64,000 nt of DNA from Acetomicrobium hydrogeniformans ATCC BAA-1850 (GTDB lineage: Bacteria > Synergistota > Synergistia > Synergistales > Acetomicrobiaceae): the NCBI RefSeq assembly GCF_000160455.2, contig NZ_ACJX03000001.1:557501-621500 (forward strand), read 5' to 3'. The notes beneath the pieces are model-generated. The model saw only the letters and a program-made list of their open reading frames with translations, was not told where the DNA came from and did not search any database. Shown here piece after piece: positions 36,853-45,524 of the stretch. Numbering within the stretch: the first letter of the stretch is position 1; every line of letters begins with the position of its first letter. The translations under genes were made by a program, and so were the position numbers.

Positions 36853-37611
36853 TTAATTTGCTTTATATCTATATTTAATTGTTTCTTTATCTTTAATGTT
36901 ACCATCGATTCCAATCACTATTTTATTTAAAACTATATCCCGATTAACTTCGCTTGCAACGGATTCCGCTATTCTCCATAATCCCCCACAGCAAGGCACT
37001 TCCATGATTATTACAGTTATTTCGGGCGTCTGATTTACCTTAAAAATTTGAGCTAATTTCTGCCTATAAAGCTCGGCATCATCAAGTTTGGGACAACCTA
37101 TGAGCAAAACTCTTTCATCGTCTTTCAATATCGTCTTTTGAAAACTGTATAACGAAAATCCCGTGCAATCCGCAGCCAACACGATAGAAGATCCTTTCAA
37201 ATACGGTGCATTTACCGGTAACAACTTAAGCTGAATTGGCCAGTTCAAAAGCCTAGAATTGTCATCGGCGACGCCCTGTTCCAAGCTTTCTGACATTCCT
37301 TTATTGCTATTATGACGAATATCCATAACCTTGCTTCCTGGGCACCCGCAGGGAAGGAGGTTTTCTCCATGGCTCGGTTCTTCTGCAGCTCTTGTGTATT
37401 CTTCAGCTTCCCTCAACTCAAAGGATATGGCCCCCTTCGGGCACTCACCGATACAGTCTCCCAAGCCATCGCAGTAAGACTCGTTTCTGAGCTTGGCCTT
37501 CCCCTCTTCTATGACTATTGCGCCCTCATGACAGGCTTCGGCACATAGGCCACATCCGTCACACTTATCCTCGTCAATTTTTATTACTCGTCGCAATACC
37601 CTTTGTTTCAT
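36853..37611 (-). CDS. 4Fe-4S ferredoxin-type protein, likely Hcp partner
   Basis: 252 residues. Two ferredoxin motifs near the start, CDGCGLCAEACHEGA and CDGLGDCIGECPKGA, hold clusters. The remaining 170 residues have further cysteines (LLPCGCPGSKV, AADCTGFSL, LLIGCPKLDD, EVPCCGGLW). This layout is common in anaerobes next to hcp and fits an electron donor. The ATG at 37611 has AGGAGTG upstream and sits inside the end of the Rrf2 gene (38-base overlap). A redox sensing role is the alternative. Confidence 0.88.
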   Translation of the reverse strand: MKQRVLRRVIKIDEDKCDGCGLCAEACHEGAIVIEEGKAKLRNESYCDGLGDCIGECPKGAISFELREAEEYTRAAEEPSHGENLLPCGCPGSKVMDIRHNSNKGMSESLEQGVADDNSRLLNWPIQLKLLPVNAPYLKGSSIVLAADCTGFSLYSFQKTILKDDERVLLIGCPKLDDAELYRQKLAQIFKVNQTPEITVIIMEVPCCGGLWRIAESVASEVNRDIVLNKIVIGIDGNIKDKETIKYRYKAN

Positions 37612-38026
37612 CGAAAAGATCACTCCTTACTAAGTCAGCTAAAGTCCTGCTGGATAGATATTTTATAAACTCTTCGTTAATTCTTTTGAGCATTCCTCCA
37701 AAAATACAGCTCCCAAAGGGACAATGCTGTTTGTTTATCAAGCAGTAGTCTGACGAAGGCTTCCCCTCTATGGCTTCATAAACTTCGTAGAGGGTTATTT
37801 TTGAAGCGGGAACAGCGAGTTCGACACCCCCGCTTGGACCACGCAGGGAATTTACCAGTCCAGCCTTGGTCAACCTTTGAAAGACCTTCGCTGCATGTTG
37901 TTCGGATACGGATATCATCTCCGAAAGCTTTCTTACGCTTATTCTTCTTTCATGTAGTGCAAGTATTCCCATTCCGTGCAGTGCAATCGATGCAGCTTGT
38001 GAGATTTGTACAACTCCACCCTTCAT
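37574..38026 (-). CDS. Rrf2-family regulator with cysteine cluster
   Basis: 150 residues. A winged helix occupies about residues 8-75 (VRKLSEMISVSEQHAAKVFQ, GLVNSLRGPSGGVELA). Three cysteines follow at about 105-120 (YCLINKQHCPFGSC), the place where NsrR/IscR-type members hold an Fe-S cluster. It likely senses nitric oxide or redox state and controls the ferredoxin-hcp genes. The ATG has GGGAGGT upstream. It overlaps the ferredoxin gene by 38 bases. Confidence 0.92.
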   Translation of the reverse strand: MKGGVVQISQAASIALHGMGILALHERRISVRKLSEMISVSEQHAAKVFQRLTKAGLVNSLRGPSGGVELAVPASKITLYEVYEAIEGKPSSDYCLINKQHCPFGSCIFGGMLKRINEEFIKYLSSRTLADLVRSDLFDETKGIATSNKN

Positions 38027-38052
38027 CCTTCGACCTCCCTTCCTATTTAAGG

Positions 38053-38081
38053 ATTATGGTACTTCAATTCCTATTTGTCAA
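38053..38081 (-). promoter_or_regulatory. Promoter of the Rrf2-ferredoxin-hcp operon
   Basis: On the minus strand a perfect -35 TTGACA (38081-38076) and CATAAT (38058-38053) are 17 bases apart, about 27 bases before the Rrf2 start codon. The regulator's own site probably overlaps it. Confidence 0.6.
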
Positions 38082-38120
38082 GAAAAAAAATTTGGTCTTT
38101 CAAAACTCCATCTGAGATCA

Positions 38121-39953
38121 TCAGAGATACGTCAGCTTCGATAAAAATTTTTCGTTAAAATTTTCTTTTTCTATATCGATGAATTCAATTTTAGATAAGA
38201 TACGATCCAATACCTTGAAAGACTCTCTGCCACCCAATACAAACCTGACTCCCCCGCTCAATGCAGCGTTTCCGAGACACTTGACCTCACCCGTAAGATC
38301 CTTTGGCAACAGGCCTATACCAATAACATCTTCGGGGTTTAGGTAGTTTCCAAAGGCCCCCGCTAGGTAAACAGCGCTTAATGATTCGCTGCTCAAGCAG
38401 GCCTTTTCCAATATCAAATCTATGGCGGCAGAGATCGCCCCCTTCGCCAGCTGAACCTGTCTAATATCAGATTGGGTCAGGGCTATGCCATCGGCGATCA
38501 TTATTTTTCGCCTGCCTTCTTCTCTCACTATCAGCGAGGCTATCGCTTTTTCTCCTATCTCGTCTGGGTCTTTGATCCTTCCTGTATCATCTATCAATCC
38601 CATTCTTTTAAATAGGGCAACTGCGCTTATAACTCCGCTCCCACATAGTCCTTTGGCAATCCCTTCTCCTATTGTCAGTGCCTTTATGCCATGTTCGCCA
38701 TCTTCCTCGAGAGAATAAATCGCTCCATCGGTTGCAACCATTCCACAGGAGATCGCACCACCCTCAAAGGCAGGCCCGGCCGCTGCGGAAGTGATAAATA
38801 TTTTCTCATCCAAAATCAGCCCTATTTCCCCATTCGTTCCAAGGTCTATCACGAGGCATGGAATTTTTGGACCTAGGGAAAGCAACTCAAAAAGCACGGA
38901 GATCATATCTCCGCCCACGAACTTATCGACTATAGGCATCGACCAAATCCGACCTGAAGGATGCATTGGCAGTGCCGAAAACTTGAAACCTTCGGAGCTT
39001 AAAATGTTCTTAAAGACCGGCACATAGGGAGTCCTGGACAGAGGTTTAGGGGATATCCCCCAAAAGAGATGTTCCATAACAGTGTTGCCCAAAATCAGAA
39101 TCTCAAATACCCTTTCCTTAGATATATTTGTCTCTTCTAAACACTGTCGCATCGACATTGCGATGGAGTCGATCAACATTGTTTGCATCTTTAATAAATC
39201 TTTTGGGTTTGTCGCTTTAGAGATGCGAGAAATAACATCCGCTCCAAAACTCCTCTGAGGATTCGCAATAGTGCGACGCGAAAGCATCTTACCGATCTTC
39301 AAATCTAACAGAACGATAGAAATAGCCGTAGTGCCGACATCACAGACGAAGGCACAAAGGGGTTTTTCCTCATGCCCAGAAAAAATCGCCACATACTCTT
39401 CGTCAATTTTAACAATACTGCCCCTCCAGCTCTCCCCTTCCTCCCAATATATTGACAGCTCCTGCAATGCTTCCGGCCTTATCTTCAATTCGTCCTTTCC
39501 CAATGCTTTAGCAAGGGCTTCACTCACACTCCCTGCCACTAGATCATCCCAGCGAAGGTTCACTTTTTCTTCCATTACGGAAGGATGTTGTAAAATGAAA
39601 TTTTTCTCGAAAAAGGCGGAATCGATGAGTTTGCTACGTGAGTCAGTTTTAAAATCGTCTACAATAACCTCAACATTGCCTTTAACAAAAGCCTGGCAGG
39701 CAAGACGCCAGCCCAGACCCAAGATCTCGGGCCCTAATTTATCAACCTCTTCATCAGACGGCTCTGTCAAAGCCCCTCTGACCAAGACGCGACATTGCCC
39801 GCATTTTCCCTGCCCTCCGCAAGCTGCGTCTAAAACGATGCCGGCGGAGATCAAAGCATCGAGCAGTGACGTATCCGGTTTTACAGTAACCTTTCTAGTG
39901 ATTCCTTGATATGCATATATGACATCGCACAACTTGGGAAACTTTTTGTCCAT
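38121..39953 (-). CDS. ASKHA-family corrinoid activation protein (RACo-like) with 2Fe-2S domain
   Basis: 610 residues. A plant-type 2Fe-2S domain lies at about 10-90 with C-x5-C-x2-C in AACGGQGKCGQC and the fourth Cys in RLACQAF. The remainder is a DUF4445/ASKHA ATPase region with CDVGTTAISIVLLDL near 210, VIDLGTNGEIGLIL near 365 and AGAFGNYLNPEDVIGIG near 535. Such proteins reductively reactivate corrinoid proteins of methyltransferase systems. No corrinoid protein or methyltransferase is in the window, so its partner is elsewhere. The ATG is taken at 39953. It lies between the Rrf2 gene and the TIGR02757 gene. Confidence 0.9.
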   Translation of the reverse strand: MDKKFPKLCDVIYAYQGITRKVTVKPDTSLLDALISAGIVLDAACGGQGKCGQCRVLVRGALTEPSDEEVDKLGPEILGLGWRLACQAFVKGNVEVIVDDFKTDSRSKLIDSAFFEKNFILQHPSVMEEKVNLRWDDLVAGSVSEALAKALGKDELKIRPEALQELSIYWEEGESWRGSIVKIDEEYVAIFSGHEEKPLCAFVCDVGTTAISIVLLDLKIGKMLSRRTIANPQRSFGADVISRISKATNPKDLLKMQTMLIDSIAMSMRQCLEETNISKERVFEILILGNTVMEHLFWGISPKPLSRTPYVPVFKNILSSEGFKFSALPMHPSGRIWSMPIVDKFVGGDMISVLFELLSLGPKIPCLVIDLGTNGEIGLILDEKIFITSAAAGPAFEGGAISCGMVATDGAIYSLEEDGEHGIKALTIGEGIAKGLCGSGVISAVALFKRMGLIDDTGRIKDPDEIGEKAIASLIVREEGRRKIMIADGIALTQSDIRQVQLAKGAISAAIDLILEKACLSSESLSAVYLAGAFGNYLNPEDVIGIGLLPKDLTGEVKCLGNAALSGGVRFVLGGRESFKVLDRILSKIEFIDIEKENFNEKFLSKLTYL

Positions 39954-39990
39954 TTCGTTAAAGACCCCTTTGCAGCTTATAATTTAACGA

Positions 39991-40803
39991 CTAGTTCTTG
40001 CCTTCGCAATCGTAGGTCTTACTCAATTTCTTAACGGCAGAAATGACTTTACGATAATCCTTGGCCTCCATTCCCAGATGGGATAGGGCAAAATCATACC
40101 TCAAGGGATCATCGGGACGAAAAAGCCTGAAGGCTTGCGTAAGTTCTATTGCAGCTTTTGCATCAGGAGAAGCCCTCTTGATCCATCCCAATTCCTTTCC
40201 GAATTTCCACATGTGCACATCTAAAGGAACTACCAAGTTGGCAGGTGTCTCGACTGTCCAACCCCCCGGATCTACATTATCCTTTCTAACCATCCACTTT
40301 AAAAAAAGCCTAAGCCTCTTACACGGGCTATTTTTCCATGGATCGGGGATTAGAACGCTTATATCCTCAGGCGATGCATTTCTAAGGGCAACAGCAAAAC
40401 CAACAGCAGGGTCCGAATCCCCAGCTTTGCAATGCTCATAGAGAGACTCTAGCGAGTCATATCGTGCAATCAAAATTTTGCAGGCATACAAAAGGCTAAC
40501 AATATCGCTTCCCTTGACCCACCTATGTTTAAATCCCTTGAGCTTCGCCATTAAATAATCCACAGGCACTTTCAAAAGGAAATCTCTAGGATTATCTTCC
40601 ATTATAGCGACGACTTTCTCAATAGATTTTATGATCTGAGAAACTCGCCCGAAAGCCAAGGAGGCAGCAACAATCCCAATTATCTCCCTTGCACGAATAT
40701 CATCGAAACTATGCAAAAAATAGACCGGGTCTTCTCTTGCCTTCTCTTTATCGTTATATTTGGCGTAAAGCATTTCCAAAAACTCGACCAAAGACAAACT
40801 CAT
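39991..40803 (-). CDS. TIGR02757/DUF2400 family protein
   Basis: 270 residues. It resembles the DUF2400/TIGR02757 family, which is related to helix-hairpin-helix DNA glycosylase-like proteins but has no confirmed activity. Recognisable parts are EDPVYFLHSFDDIRAREIIG, ALAFGRVSQIIKSIE, LRLFLKWMVRKDNVDPGGW and the LVVPLDVHMWKFG segment near 210. I took the ATG at 40803 because AAGGGTG lies just before it; the frame upstream runs through a terminator hairpin. The function is unknown. Confidence 0.85.
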   Translation of the reverse strand: MSLSLVEFLEMLYAKYNDKEKAREDPVYFLHSFDDIRAREIIGIVAASLAFGRVSQIIKSIEKVVAIMEDNPRDFLLKVPVDYLMAKLKGFKHRWVKGSDIVSLLYACKILIARYDSLESLYEHCKAGDSDPAVGFAVALRNASPEDISVLIPDPWKNSPCKRLRLFLKWMVRKDNVDPGGWTVETPANLVVPLDVHMWKFGKELGWIKRASPDAKAAIELTQAFRLFRPDDPLRYDFALSHLGMEAKDYRKVISAVKKLSKTYDCEGKN

Positions 40804-40820
40804 TTCACCCTTAAGCAAAA

Positions 40821-40839
40821 GGGCGCTCTTCGAGCGCCC
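40821..40839 (-). terminator. Intrinsic terminator after the flavin-reductase-like gene
   Basis: An eight-base GC-rich stem (GGGCGCTC, 40821-40828 with 40832-40839) with a three-base loop is followed on the minus strand by TTTTGCTT, 15 bases after the stop of the gene at 40854. Confidence 0.75.
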
Positions 40840-40853
40840 CACTTATTTCATAA

Positions 40854-41381
40854 TTAAGCTTTGTTGAAGACAAAGGTCGGCGCATTCTTGGGTGACTTTC
40901 CGCCCTTTATCAAACGATAATTGGCATACGTTAGGGGCGTACCGCTTTTTATGGTCTCAGCTAAAACAACCTCTGCAACGAACAGCTTATGAGTATATAC
41001 TGGAATTATATCTATGACCTTTGCCTCAATAACGGCAAGGGCGTGGTCCAATACCAAGGGCGCGCCTGTTTCGCCAATCTTGTATTGACATTGAGTCATT
41101 TTATTTATATCTCTCCCGCATTTAAACCCAAAAGTCCCTATGAATGGCATTGGCGTATCCTCTTCCAGAACCGACACTCCAAAGGCCTTGTTCTTTTCGA
41201 CCAGCTCTGTAGTCAAGTTATCTTTGTGCAAAGCTACAACCACACATATGGGATCTGCAGTAACCTGCATCAACGCATTTGCTATCTGACCGTTCAACCT
41301 TCCTTCGCTGGCCCCCGTCACTATATATAGCCCGTAACTTAGGGTAAAGAGAGCCTGCAAATCCACCTTATCGACACCCAT
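40854..41381 (-). CDS. Flavin reductase-like FMN-binding protein (flavoredoxin type)
   Basis: 175 residues, one split-barrel FMN-binding domain. The start ALFTLSYGLYIVTGASEGRLNG, the segment ANALMQVTADPICVVVALHK and the loop FGFKCGRDINKM are typical of flavoredoxin and of the N-terminal part of high-molecular-weight rubredoxins in anaerobes. It may pass electrons between NADH or ferredoxin and oxygen-protection proteins. The ATG has GGAGGCAG upstream. It lies 26 bases after the ferritin gene, which suggests an oxidative-stress or iron operon. Confidence 0.85.
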   Translation of the reverse strand: MGVDKVDLQALFTLSYGLYIVTGASEGRLNGQIANALMQVTADPICVVVALHKDNLTTELVEKNKAFGVSVLEEDTPMPFIGTFGFKCGRDINKMTQCQYKIGETGAPLVLDHALAVIEAKVIDIIPVYTHKLFVAEVVLAETIKSGTPLTYANYRLIKGGKSPKNAPTFVFNKA

Positions 41382-41407
41382 AGACCTGCCTCCTTTAGAA
41401 GACTCAG

Positions 41408-41899
41408 CTAATCCTCACGAGATCCGAGCGCCTGATCCAACATTAATATAACGCTTGGGGAATCTCCGGCGAAGCGCAGCTTTTGGACTATCTCTTCGGC
41501 ATTGGCCTCTTCTTCGACCTGTTCCTTGACAAACCATTGAAGGAATTCGAAAGTTGCATGGTCGTTAGCTTCCCTCGCTGCATCTACCAAACTGTTGATC
41601 ATTTCAGTTACTTTTTGTTCGTGGGCGAAGGTGTCTTCAAAGACCTCCAAAGGCGAACTCCACGAGGACTTTGGAGCTTCAACAGGCAACATCTCGACCT
41701 TTTCACGCCTGTCGTTTATATATTCATAGAATTTCTTTGCATGATCTATCTCTTCCTCGGCCTGTTTTTTCATCCAGTGGGCAAAACCCTTTAAATTGTT
41801 GGCATCAAACCAGGAAGCCATTGACCAGTACAAATAACCTGAATATATCTCTCTGTTTAGTTGTTCGTTAAGCATTTTGAGCAATTTGCGATCCAACAT
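41408..41899 (-). CDS. Ferritin
   Basis: 163 residues, a non-haem ferritin. Ferroxidase residues appear in LNREIYSGYLYWSMASWFD (Glu, Tyr), EEIDHAKKFYEYI (Glu, His near 50) and QWFVKEQVEEEANAEEI (Glu and Gln near 125). It stores iron and limits Fenton chemistry. The ATG at 41899 has GGGGTG upstream; the upstream in-frame ATG lacks one. It stands before the flavin reductase-like gene on the same strand. Confidence 0.95.
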   Translation of the reverse strand: MLDRKLLKMLNEQLNREIYSGYLYWSMASWFDANNLKGFAHWMKKQAEEEIDHAKKFYEYINDRREKVEMLPVEAPKSSWSSPLEVFEDTFAHEQKVTEMINSLVDAAREANDHATFEFLQWFVKEQVEEEANAEEIVQKLRFAGDSPSVILMLDQALGSRED

Positions 41900-41951
41900 A
41901 ATTATCACCCCTGTATTCATATTTAACATATATTATTATACAGCAATTTCG

Positions 41952-43367
41952 CTAGTTTTTTGAAATCGTTTCATGAATCTCTTCAAGCATACTCCTGGCG
42001 GAGATCAAACCGCTGGCCGCAGCCTGTATGACCCCCCTGGTAACACCCGCTCCGTCCCCAGCCGCATACAAGCCTTTTATCGAGGTTTGCAATTTCTCGT
42101 TTAAGGAAAGCTTCAAACTATAGAATTTGACCTCAATACCGTATAACAAGGTATATTTATCGTTCACATGGGGTATGATCGACTCCAAAGCCTCAAGCAT
42201 TTCTAAAATGTCCTTTAGATGTCTGTATGGAAGGGCAAAGGATAAATCACCCGGCTCGGCTTCCGCTAATGTCGGTTTCACCAAGCCCCGTTCAATTCTC
42301 GAACGAGTCGATCGTCTGCCTAGTTTAAGATCGCCCAATCGCTGCACCAACACAGAACCGCCAAGCATGTTCGCCAGTCTTGCAATATGAACACCATAAC
42401 CGTTGGGATCGTGGAAGGGTTCTGTGAAATTAGTGCTCACAAGTATGGCAAAGTTAGTGTTGTCTGTGCTTTTGCTTCTGAAGCTGTGGCCATTCACGGT
42501 AACGACGCCGCCATCGGACTGAAACTCCGTAACGACTTCTCCGTGGGGACACATACAAAAGGTCCTAACCTGATCATCAAAAGTCGGGGAATTGTAGATT
42601 GCCTTAACTTCGTAGAACTGTTCCGTCAACTCCTCGGCCAACTCGGCAGGAATTTCTACCCTCACGCCTACGTCGACGGGAAGGGAGTCTACTTGAAGGC
42701 CAAGCTCTTTGCTCGTCCGTTCCATCCAGGGAGCTCCCTCCCTTCCGGGGGCCAGCAAGACGAGTTTTGCGTTCAGCTTTTCGCCGCTTGAAAGTTCAAC
42801 GCCAGCTACTCCTCCGTCAGCAATCAGTACCCTCTTTACTTCGGTGTTCATCAATATGTGAACTTTATCGCACAATTTGCAATATATATTGCGCAACACT
42901 TCCTTCGTGCGATCTGTGCCTATGTGCCGTATCTTCGCAGGAATGACATGCAAACCAGCTACACGGGCTTTTTTGATAACCTTAGAAGCAAATTCCGGAT
43001 CCGGTTCGAACAAAGGTGCGGAATCTGCTCCATATTCCCTCCAAATGGAATCCACTTCGTCGAGCAAGGCAAGAAGCCTTTCCTTACCGATGTATTTCTC
43101 TAAATTTCCTCCAAAGTGAGGGGTCAACGTTAATTTACCATCGCTAAAGGCTCCTGCGCCTCCCCACCCGCACATCAGGCTACAGGAATTGCAATGAGCA
43201 CAGGTTCGAACTATGCCCATTTTCAACGGACACGTTCTCTCGTCAAGCGTCTTTCCTTTGTCTATTAAAGCCACACTTATTCCTCTGTTCGCCAACTCAA
43301 GGGCAGCAAAAAGTCCGGCCGGACCTGCTCCCACCACAATAACATCGTAATAATTTCCCACACTCAT
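41952..43367 (-). CDS. FAD-dependent dehydrogenase (COG2509 type)
   Basis: 471 residues. The FAD-binding start YYDVIVVGAGPAGLFAALEL, the Cys-rich segment CPLKMGIVRTCAHCNSCSLM followed by GWGGAGAFSDGKLTL near 60, and the end LYAAGDGAGVTRGVIQAAASG are typical of this uncharacterised FAD family. The substrate and electron partner are unknown. The ATG has GGAGGG upstream. It is divergent from the sirtuin gene and ends 52 bases before ferritin. Confidence 0.88.
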   Translation of the reverse strand: MSVGNYYDVIVVGAGPAGLFAALELANRGISVALIDKGKTLDERTCPLKMGIVRTCAHCNSCSLMCGWGGAGAFSDGKLTLTPHFGGNLEKYIGKERLLALLDEVDSIWREYGADSAPLFEPDPEFASKVIKKARVAGLHVIPAKIRHIGTDRTKEVLRNIYCKLCDKVHILMNTEVKRVLIADGGVAGVELSSGEKLNAKLVLLAPGREGAPWMERTSKELGLQVDSLPVDVGVRVEIPAELAEELTEQFYEVKAIYNSPTFDDQVRTFCMCPHGEVVTEFQSDGGVVTVNGHSFRSKSTDNTNFAILVSTNFTEPFHDPNGYGVHIARLANMLGGSVLVQRLGDLKLGRRSTRSRIERGLVKPTLAEAEPGDLSFALPYRHLKDILEMLEALESIIPHVNDKYTLLYGIEVKFYSLKLSLNEKLQTSIKGLYAAGDGAGVTRGVIQAAASGLISARSMLEEIHETISKN

Positions 43368-43503
43368 CCCTCCATCATAACTTTAAGACGGCTATTTGAT
43401 ATTTTAAAAAACTTACCAGAAGTGGAGGATGAAAATATCCTCTGATAATGATAAAGTATATAAGGGATTTATGCGAGTCAAAAAGTTACAGGAGGTGAAG
43501 TTG

Positions 43504-44259
43504 ATGCATGACCTGACAGCAAAGTGCGCAGACATGATAAAAAAGGCACAAAAAATATGTCTGCTTAGCGGAGCAGGCATATCCACAAATGCCGGAATCC
43601 CCGATTTCCGTGGGCCAAAGGGGTTGTATCGCACGGCCGGTGTAGATAACCCGGAGAGGATATTTGACATATCCTATTTTTATCGTGACCCCTCGCTTTT
43701 TTATAAATTTCACAAGGAGTTCTTGAAAGCCCTTCAACAGATAAAACCGACTTTCTCGCATTATTTCTTCGCAAAGTTAGAGGAAAAAGGGAAATTAATA
43801 GGCATAATTACCCAAAACATCGATTCCCTCCATCAAAGGGCCGGGGCAAAAAAAGTTTACGAAATACACGGAGGCGTATGGGAAAGTTATTGTCTCAAAT
43901 GTGGTAAAAAATTTAATTACGAAGAAAGTTTTAAGAAAACCATGGAAGAAGAAACCCCCCACTGTGATAGTTGTGGAGGAGTAATAAAACCGGACATCGT
44001 CTTTTTCGGCGAGCCCGTTAAATACCTTGACAAATGCATTGAGCTCGCGAGGGAAAGCGACCTATTCTTCGTTGTCGGCTCGTCCCTTGTGGTTACCCCC
44101 GCGGCTCTGATTCCAGCCGAATGCAAGGGGACTATAGTAATAGTAAACAAGGGTGATTTTTCCACCACCTATCTTCCAATGGACAGGGTAGACCTGGTAG
44201 CCGACGAGGACATTGATGCATTCTTCAAATCTATTGACGAACATCTAAAACACGATTAG
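43504..44259 (+). CDS. Sir2-family NAD-dependent protein deacylase
   Basis: 251 residues. The NAD site GAGISTNAGIPDFRG near residue 25, TQNIDSLHQRAG near 105, catalytic His in YEIHGGVW near 125 and the zinc pair C-x2-C twice (CLKCGKKF, CDSCGG) are all present. It removes acyl groups from lysines using NAD+. I used the ATG at 43504 with AGGAGGTG at 43490-43497. The downstream gene begins 12 bases after its stop. Confidence 0.93.
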   Translation: MHDLTAKCADMIKKAQKICLLSGAGISTNAGIPDFRGPKGLYRTAGVDNPERIFDISYFYRDPSLFYKFHKEFLKALQQIKPTFSHYFFAKLEEKGKLIGIITQNIDSLHQRAGAKKVYEIHGGVWESYCLKCGKKFNYEESFKKTMEEETPHCDSCGGVIKPDIVFFGEPVKYLDKCIELARESDLFFVVGSSLVVTPAALIPAECKGTIVIVNKGDFSTTYLPMDRVDLVADEDIDAFFKSIDEHLKHD

Positions 44260-44271
44260 GAAGTGTCTAAC

Positions 44272-45090
44272 ATGACGAAAGTGCAAATTATGTCACTGTT
44301 TACGGTTCTCCTTTTCTTTCTTTCTCCTAGCCATATCGAAGCAAACGTTCTTCCCGTCAAGATATATGTCGATGAAGTCAAAAATGAAACAGAGCTTAAA
44401 ATATATGAGAATCGGTTTGCAATAGCCCAAGACATTCTTCCGGAAAAAATTAAAAACGAATTTATCAGATTACTCAAGCATTCGCCCTTAATCGATGTCG
44501 TACCTGTTGATTCATCCGACTCAACAATGGCAAAACTTTCTCTAAGCAGTTTTGTGCCCAAACGAAGTAATAATTTGGGCACCACTACAAAGGCCAAAAT
44601 ACACCTAAGAGCTGAATATTACGAACCGGGAAGTACCCAACCTAGAAGATGCGAATACTTCGTTACAGATTCAAGATGGAAACCACTTTATGAGGAGGAT
44701 GTTTTCAAAACACCCTGGTGGGATCGTTTTGAAAAAACCGTCTACTGGCAAGGGATCAAAAAGGCGCTCAGGGAAGCAAAAGATGACCTTTATGCCGCTC
44801 TTGCAGGTCAAGGTGTTAGGGGACGAATAATAGAAGCATCCGACCAGAGAGGACAATTTGGTCAAAAGAGGTTCTTTTGCAATTTGGGCTTTAGGGATTC
44901 TATCGGCAAAGGCGATACTTTATTGGTAATCAATCAGCGCAGATTAAATTCAGGATACGACTATTACGAAATAAAAGGAAGATTAAAGGTCATCACTGCA
45001 TATGAAAATTTATCACTCGTAGAAGCGATCGAGGAAAACCCCAAAGACCCCATCTTGTCGGGAGACGCTGTGTTGCTTTCTATCAATTAA
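44272..45090 (+). CDS. Exported protein of unknown function
   Basis: 272 residues. An N-terminal hydrophobic stretch (IMSLFTVLLFFLSPSHIEA) looks like a signal peptide, with cleavage likely after the EA. The mature part has a segment resembling FlgT/CsgG-type curli or lipoprotein-like folds (PVKIYVDEVKNETELKIYEN), but I cannot name the family. The ATG at 44272 follows AGGAAGTG. It is read after the sirtuin gene and its last 8 bases overlap the convergent Fur-type gene. Confidence 0.7.
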   Translation: MTKVQIMSLFTVLLFFLSPSHIEANVLPVKIYVDEVKNETELKIYENRFAIAQDILPEKIKNEFIRLLKHSPLIDVVPVDSSDSTMAKLSLSSFVPKRSNNLGTTTKAKIHLRAEYYEPGSTQPRRCEYFVTDSRWKPLYEEDVFKTPWWDRFEKTVYWQGIKKALREAKDDLYAALAGQGVRGRIIEASDQRGQFGQKRFFCNLGFRDSIGKGDTLLVINQRRLNSGYDYYEIKGRLKVITAYENLSLVEAIEENPKDPILSGDAVLLSIN

Positions 45091-45523
45091 ACTCTTTAGT
45101 TTCCTTAAAACATTTCTCACATATCCCGTAAACTAAAAGTTGCTTTCCTTCGACATGACACCCCGGAGGAACTTCCACAAAGGGAAGCTTGTCTCCTCGT
45201 AAACATTTCATGTTCCCGCACTTTAGGCAATAAAAATGGGGGTGGCCTCCTGGGCACCCCGGTTCGTCAAGTTCGTGAATGCAAAAGTACCATCGACCAT
45301 CTATGCCAAGCACCTTATGCACTATACCCGCTTCAACCAAAATGTATAAAGATCTGTACAATGTAACCCTGTTAATCTCACTTAAAAGAACGTTTGTCTG
45401 TAGATCACCATGCGATACGGGTTGCCCTGCCATCATTAGCGCTTCGCAAATGAGAATTCTCGCTTTTGTGGGCCTTATGCCAAAAGTTTTTAACGTTTTC
45501 TTTACATATTCTCGATTCAACAT
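45083..45523 (-). CDS. Fur-family transcriptional regulator
   Basis: 146 residues. An N-terminal winged helix (FGIRPTKARILICEALMMA, INRVTLYRSLYILVEAGIV) is followed by the metal and dimer domain with HPHFYCLKCGNMKC and a second C-x2-C near the end (YGICEKCFKE), forming structural zinc. It is most like Zur/PerR-type members, but the metal sensed cannot be told. The start ATG at 45523 is right after the previous gene's stop, so it may be coupled to it. Confidence 0.9.
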   Translation of the reverse strand: MLNREYVKKTLKTFGIRPTKARILICEALMMAGQPVSHGDLQTNVLLSEINRVTLYRSLYILVEAGIVHKVLGIDGRWYFCIHELDEPGCPGGHPHFYCLKCGNMKCLRGDKLPFVEVPPGCHVEGKQLLVYGICEKCFKETKEFN

Positions 45524-45524
45524 T

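Noticed and set aside
39271-39909. Open frame of 212 codons on the plus strand opposite the RACo-like gene
   Set aside because: It is antisense to a well-supported 2Fe-2S/ASKHA gene, and its Ser-rich composition is typical of a shadow frame.
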